Positions 1 through 6,474 of a stretch of 12,554 bases of DNA are shown piece after piece. Positions within the stretch are counted from its first letter, which is position 1, and every line of letters begins with the position of its first letter. The position numbers and the translations under genes were made by a program. The notes under the pieces were generated by a model. It saw nothing but the letters and a program-made list of their open reading frames with translations. It was not told where the DNA came from and did no database searches. This stretch comes from Pirellulales bacterium (GTDB lineage Bacteria > Planctomycetota > Planctomycetia > Pirellulales > Thermoguttaceae), in the NCBI GenBank assembly GCA_030607895.1, contig JAUWJC010000062.1, forward strand, positions 1 to 12,554, written 5' to 3'.

Positions 1-122
1 CGAGACGCCACCACCAGCCCAAACCCACGCTTTCCACCGCCACTCCACTCCTATCCGCCAATTCCCCGCTTCTCGTCATCACCCAAACGCCGCCTCATCC
101 CTGGCCTCGCAATTCATGCGTA

Positions 123-1103
123 GGCTCAAGAGAGATAGCCAATGAGGTCATCAAAGTTGATCCGGAACGGATTATCAAGCCCGTCAGCGGTCATCCTGTC
201 ATTCTCGATCCCGCCAGCAGTGGCCATCCCGTGATTGTGGATCCCCTCAGCGAGGACCACCGGGGTCATGCTGCTCTGGCACTTCCTCCGGGATATTCGG
301 CGAATCTCATCTCTGATTTCCATTCATACATCGGATGGTATGGCAAGATCGAAGTGTACAACATGCCCAGAAGATTCAAGGGGGTTGGCAGAGTGACGGT
401 TGGTGAATACGGTGGCGAAGCGCTCGATTGCTTTGAAACCATGAGATCATACTATCCGCCGCAATTCGAGATACCGGATTCACCCGACGCTGATGTCTTG
501 AAGGGATCTGTCCAAGTGAAAAAGGCCGATCTGAAACAGCGAATAGGCTTTCACGGCAAGACGCCGCGCAACCTGGGGGAATACATTCAGGCCAGCCAGA
601 GCTATCAGGCGATATTGTTGGCGGAAATGACCACGGCGTTCCGGATATCGCCGCAGCGAATATCGGGTTATATGCAGTTTTACTTTGCCGACCCGCTGCC
701 GAACCATTGGCCGAAAGCGATTGTCGGCCCGGACCTCAGGCCCAAGAAGGCCTATTATCAAATGGCCCAGTTGAACCGCCCTCTGGTCCCCTTGTTTCAA
801 CTCCAAAAAGGCGGTAACTCCATGGAAGTCTGGGTCGCCAATGATCTGCCCACCGAATTCAAGAATTGCAAGATTTCATGGACGATGGAAACCGGCGGAA
901 GAACACTGCTTACAGGCGAAAAGACCCTGGACGTTCCGGCCAGCGACGCTATACTGGTGGAAAAGGTCGACTTGGCGACGGTGCCGCAAGACACGCAACT
1001 GACAACCATCTCGTTGCGTTTGACGGACTCAGCGGGTGAGTCGCTGGCTTGCTACGAGAGAGAAATGTGGCTGAAATTATGGCGAGGGGTTCAAGGATTT
1101 TGA
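123..1103 (+). CDS. Glycoside hydrolase family 2-like protein, C-terminal part (partial at left edge)
   Basis: I read this as the end of a GH2-type glycosidase (beta-galactosidase, beta-glucuronidase or mannosidase group), which would cleave terminal sugars from polysaccharides. The frame is open to the left edge, but convincing coding starts around 123 with REIANEVIKVDPERIIKP, like the (alpha/beta)8-barrel helix LRRIAEEVRKLDPTRPV of GH2 enzymes. VGEYGGEALD (about 411-440) fits the GH2 nucleophile strand, with its first Glu as the candidate nucleophile. YMQFYFADPLPNHWPK and LRPKKAYYQMAQLNRPLVPL match the barrel exit and the usual 'PKpaYy' linker to a C-terminal beta-sandwich. The acid/base region lies upstream, outside the window or lost. 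Residues SGHPVILDPAS and SGHPVIVDPLS (186-251) are an internal 11-residue tandem repeat. No signal peptide is visible because the N-terminus is absent. The substrate cannot be told from this fragment. An in-frame GTG at 231 exists but has no sign of being a true start. Confidence 0.62.
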   Translation, partial: GSREIANEVIKVDPERIIKPVSGHPVILDPASSGHPVIVDPLSEDHRGHAALALPPGYSANLISDFHSYIGWYGKIEVYNMPRRFKGVGRVTVGEYGGEALDCFETMRSYYPPQFEIPDSPDADVLKGSVQVKKADLKQRIGFHGKTPRNLGEYIQASQSYQAILLAEMTTAFRISPQRISGYMQFYFADPLPNHWPKAIVGPDLRPKKAYYQMAQLNRPLVPLFQLQKGGNSMEVWVANDLPTEFKNCKISWTMETGGRTLLTGEKTLDVPASDAILVEKVDLATVPQDTQLTTISLRLTDSAGESLACYEREMWLKLWRGVQGF

Positions 1104-1219
1104 GAATGCGAACAATTACGGCGACTTGCCTGGTGCGGACGTTGGCAACCTCCATTCTGATTGCCGCAGTAGCGTGCGGGGACACGACGATCGTAGTGGA
1201 CTTCGGACCGCATCCGTTG

Positions 1220-1273
1220 GAATTCCGGAGAATTCCGGGGACACAATAGAATTCGGAATTCCGGGACAAAATA
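1220..1273. repeat. GAATTCCGG-type short repeats
   Basis: GAATTCCGG occurs three times, at 1220-1228, 1230-1238 and 1256-1264. The last two extend into a longer direct repeat, GAATTCCGGGGACACAATA (1230-1248) and GAATTCCGGGACAAAATA (1256-1273). A partial GTCGGGACAAA follows near 1309, and TGGGGTCAGG near 1292 resembles TGGGGTCAGACC near 3040. Such motifs often flank REP-associated IS200-like transposase genes; no transposase is seen here, so these would be orphan copies. The link to that family is from memory, not from a search. Confidence 0.5.
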
Positions 1274-1377
1274 CCAATTATTGGGGGACTATGGGGTCAG
1301 GGAAAGTGTCGGGACAAACCGGCATGGAGTAGCGGATGAGAGAGTCGTACGGGAAAGGGCGAGCGAGCTATGAGCTA

Positions 1378-1447
1378 TGAGCTTTCAGCTTTCAGCTTCT
1401 GGGCGCAGCGGGTTTTGCGGGTTTTCAAGCTGAAGGCTGAAAGCTGA
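1378..1447. repeat. Long imperfect inverted repeat (hairpin)
   Basis: The left arm 1378-1398 (repeats of AGCTTTC) and right arm 1427-1447 are complementary at 19 of 21 positions, with a 28-nt loop. The left arm is built from tandem GAGCTATGAGCT and TTTCAGCTTTCAGCTT units starting near 1366. It lies between convergent genes, so it could terminate both transcripts, but there is no clear T-run. It looks like a dispersed palindromic repeat rather than a gene-specific terminator. Confidence 0.6.
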
Positions 1448-1640
1448 CAACTCACTGCAACCAAGGTTGCAAATTTATTGGAACGGGCCGTAGGGGTACA
1501 CGCAGGCCGGTTATCCAACTCCGAAATCAAAAATCCGGCGTGCCGACCCTGTTCTGACAAGGGGAAGGCAACATGAAGGGCGACGATAGACGCGAACTGC
1601 TCGTCACCACCGCCAGCGTACGATTTGGGGCCGGGATTGC

Positions 1641-3011
1641 TCACAATTGCCAAGGGGCACGCATCGGCCTGCTTACCATGCCGTTTGCTTCGTCGTCGTC
1701 GACAAAACGTTCCGCATTGGGGTCCCACTTCACCTTTCGGGCAAGGCGCATGGCGATGTTCCCCAAGTGGCAGACGCTTGCCGAACGATGGCCGATCTCG
1801 ACGGGCGATATGGGTTCCTTCTGCGCCTTGACGGCGTCGACGAAGTTTCGGTAATGATCGCTGCTTACGGGAAGGTGAATTTCATCCGCTCCGATCTTCG
1901 AGTCTTTCAGCGACGTCGGGTTGGTTTTCAGTCCTCCCCAGCCGCACTGGACCGACCCTTCAGTCCCCTCGAAAAGGGCACCCATCCACGGTTCCTTGGT
2001 CACGCAGGTCAACTCCACCCCATTGGCATAGCGGGCGCGGAAGTGTACCTTGGTGGCCGTGTTGAACAGGCTGCCTTTAGGCGGCCACTCGGCGCCGAGG
2101 TCCTCGATCTCGACCGGCCCGGTTCCGTCCGTGCCGTTACCCAATTGGGCGATGTCGTTTGAATGGGCCCCGAAGTTCGTTACCTGCCCGCCGGAATAAT
2201 CGAGGTTGAAGCGGAACCGATAGAGACAGCGGTCCTTGTGATAGGGCACCTTGGGTGCGGGACCCAGCCACGTTTCGTAGTCGAATCCCTCGGGCACCGG
2301 CATTGGTTTCCAACCGGGTCCCGGGCTGACCTTGTTGTTCTTGGCCACGAACGTGGTGATCTTCTTGAGTTGGCCGATCCGCCCGTTGCGGACCAGTTCA
2401 CATGCAAACCGGATCGTACCGTCGGAGCGGAATTGGCTTCCCGTTTGAAGGATGCAGTCGTACTTCCGCACGGCCTTGATCATCTCCCGGCCCTGACGGA
2501 TGGTCAACGAGAGGGGCTTCTGGCAGTAGATGTCCTTGCCGGCCTTGGCCGCCATGACGGTCATCACGCCGTGCCAGTGGTCGGGAGTTACGATTGCCAC
2601 CGCGTCGATGTCCGGGCGGTCGAGAATCTTGCGGAAATCCTCGTAGGCATCGCACCCTTTGTACCGGCCGGATGGCGTGTTCTTGGCGTAGTGCTCGTTT
2701 ACCATCTTCTGGACCGGCTTACGTCCCAGGTACTGCTTCGGCGTGACGTAGCCGTGGCTGGCGGTATTCACGTCGCAAACGGCCACAACTTGGACGTCGT
2801 CCTGACGGAACCATCCCCGCCGCAGATCGCACGAGCCCTGGTTGCCCGCCCCAATCAACCCAAGGGTGATCCGGTTGCTCGGCGCATTAGCCCCCAGCAC
2901 CGAGGAAGGCACCAGCCACGGCGCGCCAAAGGCCGCGGAAGCGGCCGCGGCCGTCCTCAAGAAATCGCGCCGCGTCGCGGAACCACTCGATTTTGACGAA
3001 TTGCCATTCAT
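1641..3011 (-). CDS. Gfo/Idh/MocA-family NAD(P)-dependent oxidoreductase with Tat signal
   Basis: 456-aa oxidoreductase of the Gfo/Idh/MocA family, which oxidises or reduces sugars, inositols and related polyols with NAD(P). The N-terminus carries a twin-arginine signal (R14-R15-D-F-L, then an Ala-rich hydrophobic stretch up to about residue 41), so the folded enzyme is likely exported to the periplasm. The Rossmann motif GLIGAGNQG is at 51-59, TPDHWHG at 142-148, and CQKPLSL at 163-169 supplies the conserved Lys of the 'EKP' motif. The C-terminal alpha/beta domain includes LDYSGGQVTNFGAHSNDIAQ, where the His is a usual active-site residue. I chose ATG 3011 because AAAGG lies 9 nt upstream; TTG 3020 would abut that site. 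The neighbouring glycosidase suggests carbohydrate use. Planctomycetes carry dozens of such paralogues and the substrate is unknown. Confidence 0.93.
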   Translation of the reverse strand: MNGNSSKSSGSATRRDFLRTAAAASAAFGAPWLVPSSVLGANAPSNRITLGLIGAGNQGSCDLRRGWFRQDDVQVVAVCDVNTASHGYVTPKQYLGRKPVQKMVNEHYAKNTPSGRYKGCDAYEDFRKILDRPDIDAVAIVTPDHWHGVMTVMAAKAGKDIYCQKPLSLTIRQGREMIKAVRKYDCILQTGSQFRSDGTIRFACELVRNGRIGQLKKITTFVAKNNKVSPGPGWKPMPVPEGFDYETWLGPAPKVPYHKDRCLYRFRFNLDYSGGQVTNFGAHSNDIAQLGNGTDGTGPVEIEDLGAEWPPKGSLFNTATKVHFRARYANGVELTCVTKEPWMGALFEGTEGSVQCGWGGLKTNPTSLKDSKIGADEIHLPVSSDHYRNFVDAVKAQKEPISPVEIGHRSASVCHLGNIAMRLARKVKWDPNAERFVDDDEANGMVSRPMRAPWQL

Positions 3012-3067
3012 GCTAATCAACCTTTCTTGTGATGCTGGGGTCAGACCTTACGCTACGGAAGGGAACA

Positions 3068-3128
3068 GGTCCATGTTTTCGGCCAGCGGTTTACCGGAAA
3101 AAAACGTCTTCTGGCCGAAAAATGGACC
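3068..3128. repeat. Long inverted repeat in the divergent intergenic region
   Basis: The left arm 3068-3086 (GGTCCATGTTTTCGGCCAG) and right arm 3111-3128 (CTGGCCGAAAAATGGACC) are complementary, with a single one-base bulge and a 24-nt loop. It sits 57 nt upstream of the oxidoreductase start and about 195 nt upstream of the cupin. It could be an operator, a 5'-leader hairpin of the minus-strand mRNA, or a MITE/REP-like palindrome; TGGGGTCAGACC just outside it (about 3040-3051) favours the last option. Confidence 0.6.
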
Positions 3129-3322
3129 AGTCCCCAACCGGCCGTGAACGGTTACGTCTAATCTAACCACATCGCCCAGCCTGTCAATCCACTTTTTCGT
3201 AAAACCACTTCGATTTTTCCTCATTTTTCTCTCGCCCGGCTCATTGTGTCGTGGATGACGCCTGGACACGATTCGAGGATTGCACTAAAAGATTACTGAC
3301 AACTTCTCCAGGAGAAAAGCAT

Positions 3323-3733
3323 ATGGACGGCAAATTCGTGCCCGCGGCAAACGCCACGCGTGAACAACTCGACTGGGGTTCGATGGCCTGGTGTAGCGGG
3401 CCCGCCGATACAAACGCCAAGGAACTGGTGGTTATCGAAGTAACTCTGACGCCGGGCGGTGGACACGCGTTTCACAAACATCCGCAACAGGAAGAAGTGA
3501 TTTACGTGGTCGAGGGCCGGGTCGAGCAGTGGCTTGGCCAGGAAAAGCGCTCCATGGAGCCGGGCGATTCGGTCTTCATCCATGCCGGCATGGTCCATAC
3601 GTCCTTCAACACCACCGATCGCGATGCGAAGCTGCTGGCCATTCTCGGTCCTTGTATCGGCCAAGAAGACGGCTACGAAGTGGTCGAGGTCGCCGACGAG
3701 GCACCCTGGAGCGAGTTGCGCCGCCCACATTGA
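3323..3733 (+). CDS. Single-domain cupin protein
   Basis: 136-aa small cupin, a metal-binding beta-barrel. Motif 1 is GGGHAFHKHPQQEEVIYVVEG (residues about 45-65), giving H51, H53 and E57/E58 as metal ligands. Motif 2 is PGDSVFIHAGMVHTSFN (80-96), giving H92. Together they make a 3-His/1-Glu site typical of mononuclear Fe, Mn or Zn. Stand-alone cupins of this length are sugar-binding, isomerase-like or dioxygenase-like proteins, and the reaction cannot be told here. ATG 3323 is chosen because AGGAG at 3310-3314 lies 8 nt upstream; the open frame extends further 5' without a ribosome site. It is divergent from the oxidoreductase gene and ends 45 nt before the tRNA gene. No signal peptide is seen, so it is likely cytoplasmic. 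Confidence 0.9.
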   Translation: MDGKFVPAANATREQLDWGSMAWCSGPADTNAKELVVIEVTLTPGGGHAFHKHPQQEEVIYVVEGRVEQWLGQEKRSMEPGDSVFIHAGMVHTSFNTTDRDAKLLAILGPCIGQEDGYEVVEVADEAPWSELRRPH

Positions 3734-3759
3734 CAAGCAACCCGGTAACCCGGTAATAT
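3730..3759 (+). promoter_or_regulatory. Sigma70-type promoter for tRNA-Val
   Basis: A perfect -35 TTGACA (3730-3735) and a -10 TAATAT (3754-3759) are separated by 18 nt. The start point would be near 3766, about 12 nt upstream of the tRNA. The -35 overlaps the cupin stop codon TGA (3731-3733). Confidence 0.7.
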
Positions 3760-3778
3760 CGATAGCCTTGTAGCCTTG

Positions 3779-3852
3779 GGGCGATTAGCTCAGTTGGTTA
3801 GAGCGCCACGCTTACAACGTGGAAGTCGGCCGTTCGAGTCGGCCATCGCCCA
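3779..3852 (+). tRNA. tRNA-Val(UAC)
   Basis: 74-nt tRNA with a complete cloverleaf. The acceptor stem GGGCGAT (3779-3785) pairs with ATCGCCC (3845-3851), with discriminator A at 3852. The anticodon stem CCACG/CGTGG encloses loop CTTACAA, giving anticodon TAC (3813-3815), which reads GUA valine codons. The T arm is GGCCG-TTCGAGT-CGGCC. The 3' CCA is not encoded. Its 3' part is the attachment site of the island that begins here. Confidence 0.95.
3790..3852. other. Likely attachment site (attL) in the tRNA-Val 3' part
   Basis: The integrase reading frame enters the tRNA gene on the opposite strand and stops at 3790-3792, so its last residues (MADSNGRLPRCKRGALTN) are encoded by the tRNA complement. 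Tyrosine recombinases of tRNA-targeting islands typically recombine in the anticodon-to-3'-end part of the tRNA. I therefore place the crossover core in this interval; the exact core needs the partner repeat (attR), which I did not find in the window. Confidence 0.65.
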
Positions 3853-3860
3853 CTGCTGAG

Positions 3861-3894
3861 AAACGCTGGAAAGCCCCTGTTTTCCAGCGTTTTT
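3861..3894 (+). terminator. Rho-independent terminator after tRNA-Val
   Basis: A perfect 12-bp stem, AAACGCTGGAAA (3861-3872) with TTTCCAGCGTTT (3881-3892), has an 8-nt loop and a T5 tract (3890-3894). It starts 8 nt after the tRNA. It also lies inside the 3' coding part of the opposed integrase gene, whose frame reads through it. The stem motif CGCTGGAA recurs upstream of the alpA-like gene at 9844-9903. Confidence 0.85.
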
Positions 3895-5540
3895 CTGCGT
3901 TTCTTGGTGGCCCGAGTGGGCGTCTTCCCATCTTACCTGTTTGTCAGGAATTGAACCCGGCGTTGCTGATTTGCCAAGAGTTGGTGCAAACCCTGGTGCA
4001 AACCGCGAAGCGGACGAATCGTCGGTTCCGGTCGCCTTCGCAACGTCGGCACTGGCCGTCAGAGAGAGCGTCGGCAGTGCTTCCATCGCACCGGCCACGT
4101 CCAACAGCTTAGGGTCGGTGTAGACGTTCATTGTCAGGTCGATGCTCGAATGACGCATGGCGGCTTGTGCGGTTCGCGGTGCCACGCCGGCCACGCTTAG
4201 CAGCGTGCCGAAGGTATGCCGCATGGCGTGAACGTCGATTGTCCGACCACGTTCGTCCCGCTTGGGGATGCCGGCAAGTTTCAAGTCCCGGTTGAGAATC
4301 CGCACCAGTCCAGTCGGAACATAGAAGACAGACGTATCCGCCGGCAGACGAGTCAACGACAAACAGACCTGCCCCTCTGGTCGCGTAGAATCGCCCCGGT
4401 TGCGTTTCTCGTTGTCGAGAGCTTCCGGGTCGAAACCGGACTATTGGTGCCTCTCTGGCGGCTTCCTGCACGGTCTGCGCCTTGTCAGTAAGCCACTGGC
4501 GAAGATCGTCGGCCAGATCGGCACGAAGCGGTATCGAGTTTCCTTCGCGGTTCTTTTCGTCGGCCGCATCGAGCACCAGATACGGCGGATCGGCACCAAG
4601 GTACAGTTGCCCCACAGTCAGCGAAGCGAGTTCCCCTTTGCGGAGTCCGGTCAGCACCAGCGTCTTGTAGATCAAAGCGCGTTCTCGCCCGAGCCGTTCC
4701 AACCGATGCCGGGTTTTGTCCCGAAGTCTGGCGACCGCTTGCCCTTTCCGCTTGCCCCGCCGAATCGTCATCCTGTCCAAAAGAGGACGCCGGCGAGCCA
4801 CATCGAGCAACCGGACACGCTCGTCTTCGTTGCGCGCCCGCCGTTGCCGGCGTCGGTCGCCCTTTACATTGGCCTTCGGCACCCTGGCAAATGGATTACC
4901 TGCCAATCGGCCGTTGTTGACGCACCAATTCGAGAACGTCACCCACGCCCCCCGGTATTCGTTTCGCGTTGCAGCGCTCATGCCCTCCGCTTGGCGGTCC
5001 ACAAGCCACCGCTCCAACTTGGAGCCGTTCAGGTCGGCCAGACAGCGGAACCCACAGTCCACAGCAACCCGCCGTAGCTGGGAGAGTGTGTCGTTTAGCC
5101 GGCGGGAAACTCCCTTTGCCTTTTGGTGGTCGATGAAGGCGGCGACGTGGTCCGCAAGCGGCACGTCCTGGTGGTCTGCGATGCCGTCTTCGGCAGCGGT
5201 AATAACCTTCGCCTTGACCAGTTCGGCTCGGCGTTCCAGTTCGGCGAGCACCGAACGGGCGGCGGTTTCATCCCGGCAGCCGGTCGCCTTTTCGACCACC
5301 ACGCCCGAGCCGTCCCGATACTTTGCGGTGTAGGTGCCGGCCTTGACCACGATTCGGTTGGAGCTGTCTTTTCCAGTGGTCAGCGGTGCCGTTCGGGTCT
5401 TGTTCTTGGCGTCTTTCCACCGGGCGAAGTGCTCACCCTTACGGGTGAAGGTCTCGGCTTCGGCCGGTATCGGTTTTGTAAAGGTCTTCTTGTAGACAGT
5501 GCCCATGATTCGCCTTTCGTTCTGCCCGGCGTCGAGCCGG

Positions 5541-5834
5541 TCACTTCGGCTTGCGTTTTCTTGCCTTTCGTTTCGCCAGCATCGGACGCGCCAGGTTTTC
5601 TGGTGTCGGTTGCGGCGGCTTCGCATCGGGGTCCGGCACAAGCCGGAGCCCCAGGTATTCGGCCAGCATGTCAGCCCTGTCGAGTAGAAGGGACGTTTCA
5701 CCCCGCATAAATCGCATTAGGCACGTTTCCGGAATACCCGTTTGCTTGGCGATTCGATAACGAGTTACCCCGCTTCGGTCAATTGCGGCCCTTAGTGCTT
5801 CGGTCATCGTCGGTTTCGGTTTGCGTTTACTCAT
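5541..5834 (-). CDS. XRE-family helix-turn-helix regulator
   Basis: 97-aa DNA-binding protein. The core, about residues 11-65 (LRAAIDRSGVTRYRIAKQTG, followed by a recognition helix with LMRFMRGETSL), is a Cro/cI-type five-helix HTH. The tail is Pro-rich and ends in a strongly basic KRKARKRKPK. It lies 34 nt upstream of the integrase in the same direction, so it is probably cotranscribed and represses int and itself, as in many temperate elements. ATG 5834 is preferred over longer open starts, which would run through the hairpin and dyad region. A promoter-like TATGAT ends only 6 nt before this ATG, so the mRNA could be leaderless, and no Shine-Dalgarno is visible. An alternative role is a host-type regulator or an antitoxin without a toxin. 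Confidence 0.82.
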   Translation of the reverse strand: MSKRKPKPTMTEALRAAIDRSGVTRYRIAKQTGIPETCLMRFMRGETSLLLDRADMLAEYLGLRLVPDPDAKPPQPTPENLARPMLAKRKARKRKPK

Positions 5835-5840
5835 GCTGTA

Positions 5841-5868
5841 ATCATAACAAGTATCGGCCCGCGGGCAA
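5841..5868 (-). promoter_or_regulatory. Promoter for the XRE-int operon, possibly leaderless
   Basis: On the minus strand, TTGCCC (5863-5868) and TATGAT (5841-5846) are 16 nt apart, and TG-T before TATGAT makes an extended -10. The expected start point falls at or next to ATG 5834. Weak -35 match; promoter rules for this phylum are poorly known. Confidence 0.5.
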
Positions 5869-5906
5869 GTGGCCTTCAGTTCCAGCCGCGCGTTTTTTCT
5901 GTTCGC

Positions 5907-5936
5907 GTCCCTGGTCCCGCAAGGGACAAAGGGGAC
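5907..5936. repeat. Nested GTCCC/GGGAC hairpin
   Basis: GTCCC (5914-5918), GCAA tetraloop and GGGAC (5923-5927) form a compact GNRA-type hairpin. An outer pair, GTCCC (5907-5911) and GGGAC (5932-5936), encloses it. It lies upstream of the XRE promoter, so it is more likely a DNA-level site or the end of the upstream transcript than an XRE leader. Confidence 0.4.
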
Positions 5937-5962
5937 GCACTTATGGTCCCTTATGGGATGTA

Positions 5963-6028
5963 GGACAGAGCTTTGTCCGCAGTAAATGACGCGGTTTGTC
6001 CGGTTACAACCGGACAGAACTTTGTCCG
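5963..6028. promoter_or_regulatory. Repeated operator-like dyads (GGACA...TGTCC)
   Basis: Two 16-bp dyads differ at one base: GGACAGAGCTTTGTCC (5963-5978) and GGACAGAACTTTGTCC (6012-6027), 49 bp apart. The second overlaps a 20-bp near-perfect palindrome TGTCCGGTTACAACCGGACA (5997-6016), so five GGACA/TGTCC half-sites stand in 66 bp. They lie between the winged-helix gene stop (6029) and the XRE promoter. They could be operators for the XRE or winged-helix protein, or iteron-like sites for replication. Confidence 0.6.
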
Positions 6029-6463
6029 CTACTTGTCGGGGGGCACGGGGCGAACACAATATGCGGAAGCCCCCCGGCCAATCCCGCCCCGATAAGCCAC
6101 TCTCAGCAGTCCCTTTTTCTGCAATCCGGCGATGGCCCGGCGTATCGTCCGGTCACTAACTCCGGCCCGTCGCGCCAAGTCGGCTTGTGAAGTCCGGGCG
6201 GTGCCGGCCTTTGTGTCTCGATAAAGCACCAGCCAAACCAGGATTTCATTTCTGGACAATCCCCCGGCGGTGAAGTCCACAAAGGCATTGAGCACCGCAA
6301 AGCGGTCGCTCGTCTTGCGGCGGCCGGTCTTTCCCTTCGCCTTGTTGGCGGTCCCTTGGTCGGTGCCATTGCCCTGATGCCCGTGTTGCGAGCCCTTGCC
6401 TTCATCCATCGGCGGCAACACTGAACAGCCCGGCAGAATTGGCGTGTCTGTCTTGCTATTCAT
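6029..6463 (-). CDS. Winged helix-turn-helix DNA-binding protein
   Basis: 144-aa protein with a polar, Gly/Lys-rich N-terminal 50 residues and a winged HTH at about 60-136. LSRNEILVWLVLYRD, TSQADLARRAGVSDRTIRRA and IAGLQKKGLLRVAYRGG give the helix, recognition helix and wing layout of the HTH_36/replication-initiator-like family. It follows the helicase gene by 11 nt, so it may be a replication accessory or initiator protein that loads the helicase, or a regulator. ATG 6463 is chosen because GAGAG lies about 9 nt upstream; ATG 6490 would overlap the helicase and has AAGG directly against it. The repeated dyads just after its stop are possible binding sites. Confidence 0.72.
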   Translation of the reverse strand: MNSKTDTPILPGCSVLPPMDEGKGSQHGHQGNGTDQGTANKAKGKTGRRKTSDRFAVLNAFVDFTAGGLSRNEILVWLVLYRDTKAGTARTSQADLARRAGVSDRTIRRAIAGLQKKGLLRVAYRGGIGRGASAYCVRPVPPDK

Positions 6464-6474
6464 CCGGCATACTC

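Larger units (their letters stand above)
1104..1640. other. Repeat-rich intergenic region between convergent genes
   Basis: No protein in any frame here resembles a real gene. The stretch separates the convergent glycosidase (+) and Gfo/Idh/MocA (-) genes. It holds GAATTCCGG-type direct repeats (1220-1273), a long inverted repeat (1378-1447) and a short palindrome TGCAACC-AA-GGTTGCA (1456-1471). These probably act as bidirectional transcription terminators, or are passive dispersed repeats. Confidence 0.6.
3790..5506 (-). pseudogene. int: Tyrosine recombinase (integrase) split by a frameshift
   Basis: Site-specific tyrosine recombinase that would insert and excise the island at tRNA-Val. The first frame starts at ATG 5506 (AAAGG about 8 nt upstream). 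It carries a basic, Lys-rich start, a SAM-like core-binding domain (about residues 110-210) and catalytic Arg289 in TGLRKGELASL. The rest is in another frame, open from 4440 down to the stop at 3790-3792, with VDVHAMRHTFGT (His and second Arg), RHSS (His) and the nucleophile Tyr in NVYTDP. Skipping one base at 4441 joins them into about 571 aa with a full R-H-R-H-Y set; the switch could lie anywhere from about 4444 to 4350, because the first frame stays open. The C-terminal tail is encoded by the tRNA complement. No homopolymer is present at the break, so a simple run-length sequencing error is not obvious. Programmed +1 shifting is possible but unsupported. Confidence 0.88.

Noticed and set aside
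1456..1471. Palindrome TGCAACC-AA-GGTTGCA as a gene-specific operator
   Set aside because: It is far from any start codon and between convergent genes; more likely incidental or part of the repeat-rich stretch.
2163..2996. Open frame on the + strand opposite the oxidoreductase
   Set aside because: The oxidoreductase on the other strand has all family motifs; this frame has none and is a codon-bias shadow.
4400..5333. Overlapping + strand frames opposite the integrase
   Set aside because: No recognisable motifs, no ribosome site, and complementary to conserved integrase sequence.
5835..6059. Longer N-terminal extension of the XRE protein
   Set aside because: It would translate the operator-like dyads, hairpin and promoter; the extension has no conserved features and no ribosome site.
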